Shown: piece after piece, positions 1 through 11,284 of the stretch
Position numbering within the stretch: position 1 is the stretch's first letter
Layout: the number at the start of each line of letters is the position of its first letter
DNA from: Liolophura sinensis
Lineage: Eukaryota; Mollusca; Polyplacophora; Chitonida; Chitonidae
NCBI RefSeq assembly: GCF_032854445.1
Contig: NC_088300.1
Coordinates: forward strand, 43,147,682 to 43,211,681
Reading direction: 5' to 3'
DNA length: 64,000 bases
The notes under the pieces: model-generated
What the model was told of the DNA's origin: nothing
Database searches by the model: none
What the model saw: the letters and a program-made list of their open reading frames with translations, nothing else
Made by a program: the position numbers and the translations under genes

Positions 1-116
1 ACTCTTTTAATTGCCGCTATAGAGAAATGTATCTACTCTACTGATTCTACGGTATTGACACTTCTCTACCGACTGTACCCTACGGTCCGCATACCCTTGT
101 GTATATTGTGACCTAC

Positions 117-426
117 CGGAGGCTCCACGCCCAGGGTAATCCTCGCGATCACCAATCACCGTGTCATCACGCTTCAAGATGTTCGTAATGGAAAACTTCA
201 AGTCTGACACAGGTGTTTTTGTCTCTTGTGGTTTTTGATCATTCGTGTCTCTCTCTTCGTCACCACTCTCAATAGCTCCACATTCACCGACTGTATCTTC
301 CTCAACTGGCTCTGTTTTGACGACCCCCTGTGTGTGGTCTGTGTCACAGGGGCTGGGTGCGGGCCCAGGGGACGCGTTGAACAGCCGGCAGGGGTCAGGC
401 GATACACTACCCATCTCCAACGACAT
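117..426 (-). CDS. First coding exon of a probable EH1-motif transcription factor (5' part only)
   Basis: The frame opens at ATG (424-426) and gives about 103 residues before a candidate splice donor, CCG|GTAGGT (GT at 116-115, phase 1). Unspliced, the frame runs on to a TAA at 7-9 (139 residues), but the sequence after the donor looks non-coding. Residues 76-84 read LKFSITNIL, a good match to the engrailed-homology-1 motif (F-S-I-x-x-I-L) by which homeobox, Fox and T-box repressors bind Groucho/TLE. Residues 36-39, VKTE, fit the SUMO acceptor consensus. The rest is Pro/Ser-rich (10-27) and acidic (41-62), as in disordered N-termini of such factors. A short first exon with EH1, followed by an intron before the homeobox, is the usual layout of many ANTP-class genes (NK, Lbx, Hmx, Engrailed types). 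No DNA-binding domain is in the window, so the class is inferred and the subfamily is open. Confidence 0.5.
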
Positions 427-1000
427 TAAGCAAATATTTGATCGCGAAAAGACACCAGCTATTTATGGCAGTTTTTGCTGTTTTGGAACAGGATATTACA
501 AAATGGATTGCCATCAAAATGTATTTGTTGAGAAATCAATTGAGGTTTCATCTCCTGCCCGTGTCAAGCGAGCGCTGTCATTTGCACGGCTTCACGGCTC
601 TTATTCCCGCTAACTCGCCACGCTAATCGCTCGCCTGACAGAATTATGGAGCACAATAACCTAACTGATCGTGGTTGAAAACAAAATTAATTGGTAGACT
701 TGTAGAGATTCGCGTATTTCGTGCGATTGACTCTGATCAAAACCCCCCAACTTAATTACCCGACGGCGTCTCCTCTTCCCCGCTACATGCGCACAGGTAA
801 AGTAAGTTTTATTTCAATTAGGAACAATAGACCGAGCTCAAAATTAAATGTCAAACAATTCCTAGACGAGCACTGCCGGTCGCTTTCTTAGAGGGATTCA
901 AATAATTGATTTATAACGCTAATTGCCGACGTCTGAATGGTAACAAAGTTAACAGTGAATAATAACTGTGATACAAAGATAACAGAGCGAGGACAACCGG
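427..1000 (-). promoter_or_regulatory. Likely 5' leader and promoter region of the EH1 gene
   Basis: Upstream (higher coordinates) of the start codon at 426, this stretch has a CpG-rich patch at about 555-630 that stands out from AT-rich surroundings. On the minus strand a TATAAA lies at 915-910 (forward TTTATA). If used, transcription would start near 885 and leave a leader of about 460 bases. TAAT/ATTA cores are frequent (for example near 690, 755 and 820), as expected by chance in AT-rich DNA but also of homeodomain targets. No clear initiator was found at the right distance, so the promoter call is weak. Confidence 0.3.
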
Positions 1001-1479
1001 GTGATGTGGCTCCCCGTTTACACAAGTGGCTGTCTCCAGCCGACTGGGAAAGACAGGCAGTTAGTCATGGGGAACTTCTGGGTCTTCTCTCTTATGCTCT
1101 CGCTCAGCACACAATGCTGCCTAAATGCCAGTGCCCGTATTCAGGATACATATCGAACTATAACGTTCCGAGACTATGCAGATAAATATAGAGCTGGATA
1201 TGTTCCATCAAAACCCTAATAAAAGACCTCATAATAAGGAAAACTTTTAGAGATGTATATGCATGGATAACATGACCCGATGTGTCTTTAACAAGTAAGC
1301 GAAAGATTAAGGTTAGCATGTACTTATATCTGGCCCAGCAGCGTTGTAAAGGGCTGATTTTGTAGTTTTTATTAACAACAAAGATCTGAATTGAATAATA
1401 TCCGTTACAACGAAGATCAGCAGAAGTTTTGATAGAGTAGATTTGTTACGGATGATGTTTGGCAAACTAACAGAGGTTA
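1001..1479. other. Intergenic, nothing recognised
   Basis: AT-rich sequence with only short chance frames. I see no repeat family or RNA gene here. Confidence 0.5.
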
Positions 1480-1617
1480 GGCGACAATTATCAATGCGAC
1501 AAATTCTTCAGGCTACATCTCAATATGCGACAATTTTGCAGGCGACAGATCTGAATGCAAAAAAATCGGCATGCGACAGTTCTGCTGCCGAATGCGACAA
1601 ATTCTGCATTCGACAAT
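1480..1617. repeat. Degenerate minisatellite built on a ~15-16 bp GCGACA unit
   Basis: GCGACA recurs at 1481, 1496, 1527, 1542, 1573 and 1594, with TCGACA at 1610. The spacings are 15, 31, 15, 31, 21 and 16, that is, multiples of about 15.5. The better units read ATGCGACAAATTCTGC. An open frame across it is a by-product of the repeat. Confidence 0.65.
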
Positions 1618-3206
1618 CCTGGCCATTAAAAGGCCATTATATATTCATGAACACTATCATATTTAAAAGAAATCTTTCTCTAGTATAATGATATTATGAG
1701 TAAAAAATCTCTATACTACCATACTAAGTTCATGTATCACAGGTGTCTGTTATGATGTAACGAAAACTGTATAAATTGTCTGATTGAACTAGTATTCTAT
1801 GTTTTGACCAATACTTATTTTATACAGTCAAATCATTGTTACGGTGTTTATAACACCAGAGTAGTAAGTAATTCTGATGTATGTTATTTCTATAATTCAA
1901 ACATTATATTTGAAAACACATGAATCATCACTAACGCATGTGGCATGAGATTCTGCATTCAGTTAGTGATATGTTAAACACTGGTAATGGTAATATGTCA
2001 GCAACTTGAAGCAAAAAGCTACTGAAATTTATTGTACTGAAATATCGCTGGCTGAGCTATTATGTGCTAACTTTGTACTTTCCGAAACAACATGTGAATT
2101 AGCAACTATAAAAGACATCAAACAGATATTTTTATCTCAACTCATGTGTACACCACGTAATTGACCAAAGTTGGACAGTCACAGACGGATGTGTCTACAC
2201 ATGCAATTTGTTACTCATACGAAACAGTTTTTGACACTAGGAGAAAAAAATCAGTTCAGCTGTTTTCTCAGTTGGCGCAGTCCATGTGTAAGTAAGGGCT
2301 ATCCCCGCGCTTGATATGTTTGTCACAACTACTGCCTGAGGTTGAAGTGTTCAAGCTAGATGGTCACCCTGTCGAGTTAATTTTTCTAAATATTAAAATT
2401 CACCTTAATTTATAGGTATACGACGCATATGTATAGGCTTGTAAAACTATGTTTCACTAATATATTGATGTGGTCTTACATGAAGCTCTTAAGATGTTAT
2501 CCATTACACATGCTACATAGGTTACCACATACGTTTACTTCGTATTATCGCCCATGTTCGCATTAACCAATTTAGTAAGTTTTTTGAACAGTTCAAACGT
2601 ACCTAATACGTTAAATTATGTTAGCCTGAAAGAATGATGCAAATTCCTATGTTTATATAGCCTTCAAACCCTTCTTACCAGCAAAGCTTTATCTACTGAG
2701 GGACTCCAGAAAAATGATATTTTCCAACACGGCAATATATCTAAACAAACACAACAGGCCAAAAAATCCCCTGCAACGTAATATGTATCACTTCAAATAA
2801 ATAATTATTGTGCAGAAACAACTCATTTAAAAGTCTAATAGATATTTTCTGATTATTGAAAATAACAAATTTGCTTGAAAAATAAATCAAGTAGCTCGTA
2901 AAATTACATCCGCTGTACTGAAAATGGTAACATGTTTACTTTAGTTGTTTTAAATAGTTGGAATAAAGGGCGTTATGCTCGACGCATTGTTGTTGTTGTT
3001 GAAAAGTGTCAGTACCGAGAAAAGATAGTACGATGGTATGATGATGGCCTCACTCGGCTTCCATAAAAAGGTATAACAGGACCAGCTTTCGAGAGCTTCT
3101 ACTACCAGGAACAAACGAGGAATACCCAATAGCTCAAACATAGATATCCGATTTCAAATTCCGAGGAGTGGAGCAGGCAATTTTTAAATGGAATCTGCGA
3201 AATTAT
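1618..3206. other. Intergenic, AT-rich, small features only
   Basis: Contains a 9-bp inverted repeat ATCACTAAC/GTTAGTGAT (about 1927-1970) and a short GTT microsatellite near 2988-3000. No coding exon recognised. Confidence 0.45.
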
Positions 3207-3276
3207 CACGTCACTTGAACACCCAGTATGCATCACTTGAACACCCGGTACACGTCACTTGAACACCTGTGATCCA
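3207..3276. repeat. Three-copy 22-bp tandem repeat
   Basis: TCACTTGAACACC starts at 3211, 3233 and 3255, exactly 22 bp apart, with near-identical linkers. Confidence 0.8.
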
Positions 3277-4099
3277 CTAGCAAACCGTGGGTACGAAGAA
3301 TGAATGACCCGCTGCAAACAATGGAGCCAGTGTGAAAGATCGCGGTTATACACCTGGTAATCGGCTACATAACAGACCAAAGGTCTAACCTACTTACATA
3401 ATGACGCTATTGTTCGAATCCGAGTCCTTTATTGTTACGTATTGTCCAGTTTTGAGGACAGTTCTTAGGACATGCACTGGCATCAGAATTAATCTCGATT
3501 TCTAGGTAGTTTGCTTTCGTCAGATATATACAGTAATGATGCATATAAGACGAAGCCAAATGCCAGACCTTATGCAATCTAAATAAACTGGCACTATTCA
3601 TGTAGGCAAGAAGTCTAGGAGAAAAAGCACGGTCTTCGAGGCTATCAGTTTAGACGGACCCCGATGACAAGTGAAATCTTGATGAAGATATCTGGATTTC
3701 ACTCTGTCTTTGTGCCTGTTTTACACAAGACAACAACCAACCCATTAAAATGACCCCTCAAAGCACATGTGATTTACGCAGCGTACAGAATGAAGACTAC
3801 AAAATTATCAAATCCTCAGAAATTCTTGTAAAAAATGGCATTGGGTAGAAAATACAGAACTTTTTAAAATTTCTCCACCTATCGAAACAGATTAAGACAC
3901 AATACAAGTGTTTTTTATCCATAGAAGAACATTTTAAACTTGCCTGGGAAATGAGTGTCCAATTAATTAATTTTGACGTCAATAAAATGTTCCAAGTTCA
4001 GTGAATTCTTTCTAGACACGTGAAATGTAGTGCTCTAGATGCGCGCGAGGCTGTTCTACGTGATAGTTCAAAGGTCAGGAATTGAAAGAAATGTGTGCA
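3277..4099. other. Intergenic, nothing recognised
   Basis: AT-rich with short chance frames on both strands. No repeat family seen. Confidence 0.45.
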
Positions 4100-4103
4100 C
4101 TTG

Positions 4104-4197
4104 CCCTTGCTAACATTAGCTCATATCTCCACAATATGGCTGAAATATTGCGGACGTGGGCCTTAAGCCATAATCATTCATTCATTCATTCATAATT
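4104..4197 (+). mobile_element. 3' end of a gastropod-type SINE with (ATTC)n tail
   Basis: The sequence CACAATATGGCTGAAATATTG, then a GTGGGCCTTAAGCC-like stretch and four to five ATTC units (about 4176-4195), matches the tail of an interspersed element widespread in gastropods, where the usual form is ...ATATGGC...GATATTG... with a TCAC or ATTC tail. The head is missing or too diverged to see. Confidence 0.55.
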
Positions 4198-4963
4198 AGG
4201 TTATGTGTATTGTGTATATTTTCTTTTAAGAAGGATTATTGTGAACGTTTCACAGAGATTTGGTAGAATACAAATTTTAGATAGGGGTAATAGATAGGGT
4301 AATATGCAAATTTTCAGAGCCTAAGAGGCGGGAAAGGGCCATGTCTGTTCTGTTTTAAAAGAAAAGGAATAGCCTGTTCTGTTTTGTGGTAGACGCCAAT
4401 AATTTAAGCTCTCTCTCTCAAACTATTTCCTTTAACAGTACTAACACACTCATCATACAAAGGTAAGGTGTGAACTTATTTAAAACTAGCAGTGATAAGA
4501 GTTGTGTAACTCCGTTATTCACAACTTATCATGTCTCCTGTCAGAGAAACTGGGAAATACACAAAATAAAACACTCGCGTGCAACAATAGCGCCAGTGTG
4601 CAATCGGAAAGAGTGACCAGTGTATTGTAATAAAATCTTGTGCACGTAATTTTCCACTTAATTGGACTTATATGAGGTTGTTCAAGTCGAACCAGCTGTT
4701 TGGGGAAAAGCCATTAGTGTGATGAGAGAGACGATGAATTCTTTTGTGAATGTATGTAAGCTTATTATTCACCACCGATCTACCTCCCCAACCTGTCGCT
4801 GAAATTGTGCGGTTAAGTTTATTTTTCACAGGACTTGGTGTACAACGACGTGAAAGCAATATGCATATGTTGCTGCAACGCTAAAGCTGACATTCAGTAA
4901 AGCTAAAGCTGATAAATTCTGCTGTGAGCGTGTTCAAATGTCTTTAATGTTAGTTAGCAACTG
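4198..4963. other. Intergenic
   Basis: Contains a short local duplication of an AAAGCTGA-containing stretch near 4880-4915. Otherwise nothing recognised. Confidence 0.4.
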
Positions 4964-4978
4964 TCCAAAGATCACTGG

Positions 4979-5238
4979 GGGCCTCCGTGGCTCAGTCGGT
5001 TAAAGCGCCAGCGCAACGTAATGACCCAGGAGTCTCTCACCAATGCGGTCGATGTGAGCTCAAGTCCAGCACATGCTGGCTTTTTCTCCGGCCGTACGTG
5101 AGAAGGTCAGCCAGCAACCTGCGGATGGTCGTGGGTTTCCCCCGAGCTCTGCCCGGTTTCCACCCACCATAATGCTGGCCGCCGTCGTATAAGTGAAATA
5201 TTCTTGAGTACGGCGTAAAACACCAATCAAAAAAAAAA
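4979..5238 (+). mobile_element. Full-length tRNA-derived SINE with 15-bp target site duplication
   Basis: The element starts GGCCTCCGTGGCTCAGTCGG, a tRNA-like A box, with a B-box-like GCTCAAGTCC about 60 bases on. A middle region follows (CCTGCGGATGGTCGTGGGTT...), then ATTCTTGAGTACGGCGTAAA and an oligo-A tail. It is flanked by TCCAAAGATCACTGG (4964-4978) and TCCAAAGATCAGTGG (5239-5253), a direct repeat with one mismatch, as left by target-primed reverse transcription. This is the best complete reference copy in the window. Chance open frames on both strands inside it are not genes. Confidence 0.92.
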
Positions 5239-5261
5239 TCCAAAGATCAGTGGTTTTATAC

Positions 5262-5356
5262 TGGGCACTCCGGTTTCCTTCACCCATAATACACACCACC
5301 ATGGTATAAATGGAAACGTTTTGAGTTTAACGAACATTTAATAAATCGATAAATGT
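5262..5356 (+). mobile_element. Diverged 3' fragment of the same SINE family
   Basis: CCGGTTTCCTTCACCCATAA, a gap, then TGGTATAAATGG...TTTGAGTTTAACGAAC and an AATAAAT-like end match the 3' half of the 4979-5238 element with many substitutions. The younger copy inserted next to this older one. Confidence 0.5.
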
Positions 5357-6766
5357 AATGCGTGCCGTGCGACCCAAGAAGTTGGACCTGAACTTAACAG
5401 TCACTATATGTATATCCAATTTAAGCTCATAAGGTCTGCATATAAAGGTTCAAATGTGATTCAAAATTTTGACTTACGTTAAAACTGGCTCTACGGAATC
5501 GGCCCGGACTGTGTTAGAACTGAGCGTCTGACCCACAGGACCTTATTTCTGTTATGATGTAAAATGTTTGGGAAAGCCATCTTGCAGTTGTCTGTCTGGT
5601 ATTTTTGTATGGTAAACGAGCGATTTTTTCAACAACAAGAATATCAGTCCGTTGAACCATTCAGGAAATATGCAGCTCTTGATGATTCAGAAACCAATAA
5701 AATGTTACTCTGTGTTATATTTTCCTAATAAATCAGTGTAGAAGTATAATAGAGACAAAAAGGCAAGCTTTTGTGTGTCAGGAGGTTTGTGGGGCCCTTG
5801 GAACATGAAGCTCTCTTTGATCTAAGTCAGATTTAGTGTTAGCTTCAAAACAGTTAATTGTGATAAAATTGTAACTCACCTTAAAGGTGGAGAAAACAAA
5901 AAAGTTACTTTAAGCTCAGGCGAAAGAGTGCGTCAAAATAGTTGTATATGTAGTCTTCGATATTTTTTTCGATTTTTCTTTAAAGAGAACAAGGCAATTG
6001 AAAATAATTGTTGTATTGTATGGTTTTGGGATCAAATTTTGGTATATATAGTTATGAGAATGTAAGGCATGGTTAAAAAATATATTTGCACCAAAATTTG
6101 GCCTTTTGAGCTAACACATGCGTTCAACCTTTTTTTTTGATCATATTACTTGTTTTAATGCGTTCATAAATATAATCATAATTTAGGATAAAGGCGTGTT
6201 GTGGATTACAGATAATAAATTTACATTCTAATAAAGATTATTTAGAACATTATTCTGGGAAATCGACATATACCAAATGGTGGTTCCAAATACCCACCAT
6301 GCACAAGTATTTTCAAATACCCTTTTCTCCTGAAAAAAAAACTTCAAAAAGAATTTTAAACACCATATTAGCAAATAAAGCTTTCACGCTTTTTCATCTG
6401 ATTTTGGCATTATTGTTATGTTTTTTGCTCCTGTAATGATTATTATGTTTATACTATGCGAGTCTTAGACATTCGTAGCGAAAATTGATATCAGCATTTA
6501 AAATCAAGTTGGAAATAATACACCATAAGTTGGAACTAAATATAAACTAAATATAAGACTTAAGAACAAGACCGCTTTGTGAACTGGGGGCTAAAGGTTC
6601 AAGCCATACCCTTTACAGTGCATGAGCCGCTCTCTAGCCACTAACAAATTTTTGTATAGATTCCTTGAAGAGCACCAAGGCTATTGGAGTTACGGTGATA
6701 AAGCTGGAAGTGATGTCATAAAAAATTGTTTTTCCCTAATGTATTTACAACTGCTACATTATTCCA
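5357..6766. other. Intergenic, very AT-rich
   Basis: No exon or repeat family recognised. A GGTTCAAGCC near 6596 resembles a Pol III B box but lacks a matching A box. Confidence 0.4.
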
Positions 6767-6799
6767 GGGGGATGGGATAGGATGGGGTGGGATGGGGGG
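6767..6799 (+). other. Potential G-quadruplex tract
   Basis: Five runs of three or more G occur within 33 bases (6767-6771, 6774-6776, 6784-6787, 6789-6791, 6794-6799), with loops of 1-7 bases. This satisfies the usual G4 pattern and is unusual in this AT-rich surrounding. Confidence 0.7.
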
Positions 6800-6959
6800 A
6801 CCTATAAAATTTTATTGATGTACATCGATTAATCGTCCGCGGCTGAAAATTAGGGATGAAGCTAAGCTGAAACACATGCCTCGCACTGGATCCAAGGGTC
6901 AACGTTTTCTAGTACAGTAATGTACAGCTAGCACTGAGAGCTGCACATGCGCATGCAGG

Positions 6960-7078
6960 GAGTATGGGTTTAACCCGGTACTTCCTTTCCATCATCATAT
7001 GAGTTAAAAAAATTTTGACCACGGCGTTAAATATCAACTACATGTAATTAAATAAATAAGAAAATAAAAATAAATAAC
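6960..7078 (+). mobile_element. Diverged SINE 3' fragment
   Basis: GGGTTTAACCCGGTACTTCC, then ACGGCGTTAAATATCAAC and an AAATAAATAAG tail correspond to the 3' half of the main SINE family, heavily mutated. Confidence 0.5.
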
Positions 7079-7415
7079 TCGATTTGAGTCTTTATAAAGA
7101 TAGTTCTAACGATTATTAACGTTACTACAGAACATTATTATAGAACAAAGGAGAGGAACTCAGATTACACCGTGTTGACTATACTTCGTCATGTCAAACA
7201 ATATTTCTGCTTATTAAAATAAAAGAATTGCTTACCAGGTCATAACCCATTTGTATCATTTGCCTTATGGGTTAAGCATGCAAAAAAACACTAACAGCAA
7301 TGCCGGAAAAAATCTAAGGAACCGTACAGCTAATATGGATAGACAAGAATTTTGAGGAAAAAATGACAGGTTTTTTTTTTAAATTACGACTTGTGGTGTG
7401 TTTCGAAAACACTGT

Positions 7416-7490
7416 GTATTTATTTGTTTGGTGTTTAATGCCATTCCCAAGAACTTTTCACTTATTCGATGGAGGTAAATATTATACTCG
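7416..7490 (-). mobile_element. Diverged SINE 3' fragment (minus)
   Basis: TATTTATTTG, TTTGGTGTTTAATGCC and CAAGAACTTTTCACTTAT are the reverse complement of the family's tail (AAATAAATA, GGCGTAAAACACCAA, ATTCTTG). Confidence 0.5.
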
Positions 7491-7575
7491 GTATATACAG
7501 AACATCAGGATGTTGTTAGAGCGAGATTTCTGTTGTACCACCCTCTTGAGATTAACCAACTCCCAAAAAATAATC

Positions 7576-7690
7576 TTTTAAAGTTCAGAGAAAGTCTGTT
7601 GTCTGAGTAATGCTAGAATATTCTGCTGTTATGTTATAATAACAGAATACATTCTAGCACCACTCAGACAAAAGATTTTCTGTTAAAATC
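7576..7690. mobile_element. MITE-like palindromic element, copy 1
   Basis: Two arms of about 45-50 bases face each other: GTCTGAGTAATGCTAGAAT (from about 7601) and, on the right, ATTCTAGCACCACTCAGAC (7651-7669). They meet at TTATGTTATAATAAC. The whole can fold into one long hairpin. There is no coding capacity. A related element is at 22302-22480. Terminal-inverted-repeat non-autonomous DNA transposon is the likely class, but the exact ends and target duplication are unclear. Confidence 0.65.
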
Positions 7691-9089
7691 ATGTCAAATG
7701 TAGGCTATTGCTATCTTCCTAATGGATTAGTTGTTAGTACAATATTCCAGTGTAAATGGGGCCAATACGGCTTAGAGATAAAGCAGGGATTTGATGTCTT
7801 AAAAGAGGAAAGTTAAGTGCGTGTAAAAAAACAAAAACCTCAGACATTTGACACACACAAAACAGGAAAACAGGAGCATATATTTGTATTTGCTTTGACA
7901 ACGGATATTACAGTGTGTTTGTCCCCCATTTTAAGTAGTTGTACATCATCGGATGAACATTCTTTGAATCAACGCTGATAGCGCCATACAGTTGCAAATC
8001 ACTAATTTACAACATGTCCAAGAACAGACTTGTGGTAGAATCAAGAACTTGACGTCAGTAATATTAGCATTTTACCTTCTGTATCCAAAAGTTATACCGA
8101 GCTAATGAGGTACTCTTCTGATTACGTGCAGATAATCAGAGATTAAATCAGCACGTAAATCGCAGTGTGGGCGAATAATCTTGCTTGGAGTCGGATTGTA
8201 TAGCAGGTTTATAAAGGTACACGATGAAGTGTATTAGAACGTGGCCGTGGGCCGTGGGCCATCTCCACAGCAATGACGCATTTTAGCCTACTGACTCTTT
8301 CTAAAGCAGCGTCTTTTTTCATTATGACGCGAAACAACAATCAGATAAACAAATAAATTCAACTATGATAAATAAATAAATCGATAATTCTGCTTATTGG
8401 CCTCAGAAGGCATTGCATCAAAACGGTATGTTCAGTTTATCTTAATGTTTTAATAGTCAAATACCACTGATATAAAGACAAACTGATCATGTAAAGCCAG
8501 TGGTAGATATGGGAACGGCGCCGCAGGTAGGACTTCTCTATTTCTCAGCGGTCGAAGAATATCCAGTAAAGAATAAATCCAGCTAAACAACTATTCGTTA
8601 CAAACGTGCACTTGGTGTCCTTGGGCCCAAGATTTACCTCCGAACTGAAGAGTGAAGATGCACTGACTGGACGAAACTGCCACACGGACACTATAGCTTG
8701 TTGATACACAAATTTTGCATTTAGTTAAAGTATATCAGAATTTTGTCCGTTTTTGAATAGAACTGAAAACTTTCTGCCCAGTGTTATTACCCCCTTGGGA
8801 GTTGATAAATTGCTTTGTCTTCACTTCCAGCAACCACAGATCAAAAAATGGTGATCATGCTTGGTTGTTGTTTTCATATGTTTTAATATGTTGAGAAAAG
8901 TACAAGCTTTGTTTGTTGGTATTACATGCTACGAAGGAAAAATTAGGATATATATATTTTCGAGGGTGAATTTGACAAATTTACTCAATAAATGAGGCTT
9001 ACCAGCATTATAATCAGGTCACTTCATCGTAATTCCCAGCCTTTCATCACTGACGTCAAGTTACTATATTTACCAGCCTGGTCATTAAC
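7691..9089. other. Intergenic, AT-rich
   Basis: Short AAAT runs near 8352 and 8380. A small tandem GTGGCCGTGGGCC at about 8241. No exon recognised. Confidence 0.4.
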
Positions 9090-9174
9090 CGTCCGGTTTC
9101 CGCCCACTATATTCTTGAGTACGGCATAAAACCTCAGTCAAATACATGAAAATAAATAAATAAATAAATAAAAT
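9090..9174 (+). mobile_element. SINE 3' fragment with (AAAT)n tail
   Basis: CCGTCCGGTTTCCGCCCACTA joined to ATTCTTGAGTACGGCATAAA, then about six AAAT units. The middle of the 3' region is deleted relative to 4979-5238. Confidence 0.8.
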
Positions 9175-9257
9175 CACCAGCGTTCCATGAATGGGTTAAC
9201 TCAACCATACACCGCCCTCCCCCGTTTGTAATCATTTTAACTATGATATCATAAGTG

Positions 9258-9352
9258 AATGGTCGTGGGTTTCCCCGAGCTCTACCCGGTTTCCTCCCAC
9301 CATAATGCTATTCTTCACTACGGCGTAAAACACCAATGAAAAAAAATGGAAA
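9258..9352 (+). mobile_element. SINE 3' fragment
   Basis: AATGGTCGTGGGTTTCCCCG through CACCATAATGC, then ACTACGGCGTAAAACACCAA and an A-rich end. Same family as 4979-5238, truncated at the 5' side. Confidence 0.85.
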
Positions 9353-9529
9353 AAAAAATTATATAGTATTAACTTCACAATTCTTCCAGAAGTAATATTT
9401 CCCTGCTCCCATTATTTTTTAAAACTACACTGTTAGGATAACCAAAAGGTTTGTTTGGCGTAAGGCAAAAAGGATCCATTTTTGCTTATAAATAAAACCC
9501 TTTTCAGAAATCATACGTGGGGATGTCTT

Positions 9530-9645
9530 CCAGCAACCTGCGGATGGTCATGGGTTTCCCTAGATCTGTCCGATTTCTTCCAACCATGATACTGACCACT
9601 GTAACGTACAGCATAAAACATCTATCAAATAAATAAATATTTGAT
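9530..9645 (+). mobile_element. SINE 3' fragment
   Basis: CCAGCAACCTGCGGATGGTC, TTTCCTAGATCTGTCCG-like middle, CAGCATAAAACATCTATC and AAATAAATAAAT. It is a 5'-truncated, moderately diverged family member. Confidence 0.8.
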
Positions 9646-10930
9646 TTTTTTTTTCATTAAACTTTCAAACAAACCATAAATATTTATTCTTCAGGAAACA
9701 ATCCTGGGTTTCCCCTGTGAATGGTATGCCCGGTTTCTGTAGCTTAATCCAGGGCTCCACATTAGGTCCATATGAAATTAGTCTTTGTGTTTGCAAGCCA
9801 GTTACTCGTAGGGTTTGTATTATATAGGTGTATCCATCATGCTAAGGTCTAAAAAATATATAACTTTGTTCCAATTTTCAGTTCAAATCCGGCATCTGTC
9901 GATTTCTGATGTGCATAAATAGAGAGCTTTTTATGTACATCGACAAAAGCTCTTTACGGATGCGGAACTCGTATAACTCCTTCCAACCTTTAACACAACG
10001 GCCCAAAGCTATCTACTCTTTGGTTCTTTCTTAAGTTCGTCACTTAGACAGTCCACAAGCACTGCAGCGTCAGAGCATAAAACAGCGAGCTCTACTGCGA
10101 CTTGGACCTTTTAACTCGGTAGTCCCTCATTGTGATTGTTCGATATGGAGTCATAACTACGTCGAGTGGGGCAAGGAACCTTCCACGTACCCTTTTTGTC
10201 TTACAATATAACACAGTGAACGTCACAACACAGACCGTGCAAGTCGAATTCGATGTTTTTTTTTTGGTGTTATATTTACGCCAAGATTATTGTTATTCTT
10301 AACATATTATTGACTAAAATTCATTAGTGGTCAATTGCGAACAATACCTGGGCATACCAAGATGCACTGTGAAGCTTTGCCTACAGCAAATATAAACTAT
10401 TCTATCGACACTTTCTGTGTATAAAATCATGGATTCTATTTCTGAAGAAGTGTATATCACAGACGCGATCAAATTCCATACCCTGGGTAAAGTCATGAAA
10501 GCAGCTATTGTTCTAGTGTAATGTCACCAATTCGGGATTGAGATTTGGCCCGTCTACTTGAAAGGGTTAACTGCCGACTGTATATATTATTGGGTTATTG
10601 TGATGAAGCATTAGGGTAATACAAAATCAGCCTCCACATGGTTAACTGCACAGTGCTCTTATGTACACATGAAGTATACAGTTATTTAAAGAAATGATTT
10701 TGAGGAAAATTTCTTAGTTGTCTTGGGCTACTTGCACGACTGTGTATATATTATTTTCACAGCCCTCTTTTCGAAATTTCTCTTCTCGTGCAATTCCAGA
10801 GGTGCCTAGACATGCGCTACCTTAAACCATTGAAGTAATAGCATACATAATTGGCATGATGACAGAGCTGACAGCAGAATCCCAGCCCTGAACTATGTTC
10901 ACGACCCACTAGTCTCTGCAGAATAATATA
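9646..10930. other. Intergenic
   Basis: GTTCAAATCCGGCATC at about 9893 is a good Pol III B box, and a related string occurs near 23749 (GTTCAATTCCGGCAT), so both may be remnants of another tRNA-derived SINE. A potential stem of GATGTGCATAAA with TTTATGTACATC lies at about 9909-9946. No exon recognised. Confidence 0.35.
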
Positions 10931-11090
10931 TAAGGCTTACAGCATATGGTAAAACCCGAGCAGACACGACAGTGTGATAGTTGCCGAACTGTCACTCGTA
11001 ACCGGTAAAATGCGGTGTCTTGTCAATTTAGTACTTTATTTAGGGTTCTATTCGAAATATTCATGTAAATGGTTAAATAAAAGCAGCTTA
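10931..11090 (+). repeat. Unclassified dispersed repeat, copy A
   Basis: GCTTACAGCATATGGTAAAA ... CGACAGTGTGATAG ... CTTTATTTAGGGTTCTATTC ... GGTTAAATAAAAGCAGC. The same order of blocks returns at 11437-11560, and the first blocks again at 34749-34825. Confidence 0.6.
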
Positions 11091-11284
11091 TGCGCCACCT
11101 AGCACCATACCTTATACAGAATTTGGTACAAAAAGTATGCAGTGATGTTTAATGCAATTCATTAGACGTCACTGGTCTAGAATTGCCGGAAAATGTTATG
11201 CTGTAATCCCATTTAACATACAATGATATTAAAACAATGCAAAAGGCCCAGGCCTGGGGGGTGTTAGTCCACCGGTAGAATCCT

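Noticed and set aside
198-613. Other frames overlapping the EH1 exon on both strands
   Set aside because: They are shadows in other frames. Only the minus frame from 426 has recognisable motifs and a donor.
4979-5070. Functional tRNA gene
   Set aside because: A and B boxes are present but acceptor and anticodon stems do not pair. The sequence continues into a SINE body with target duplication.
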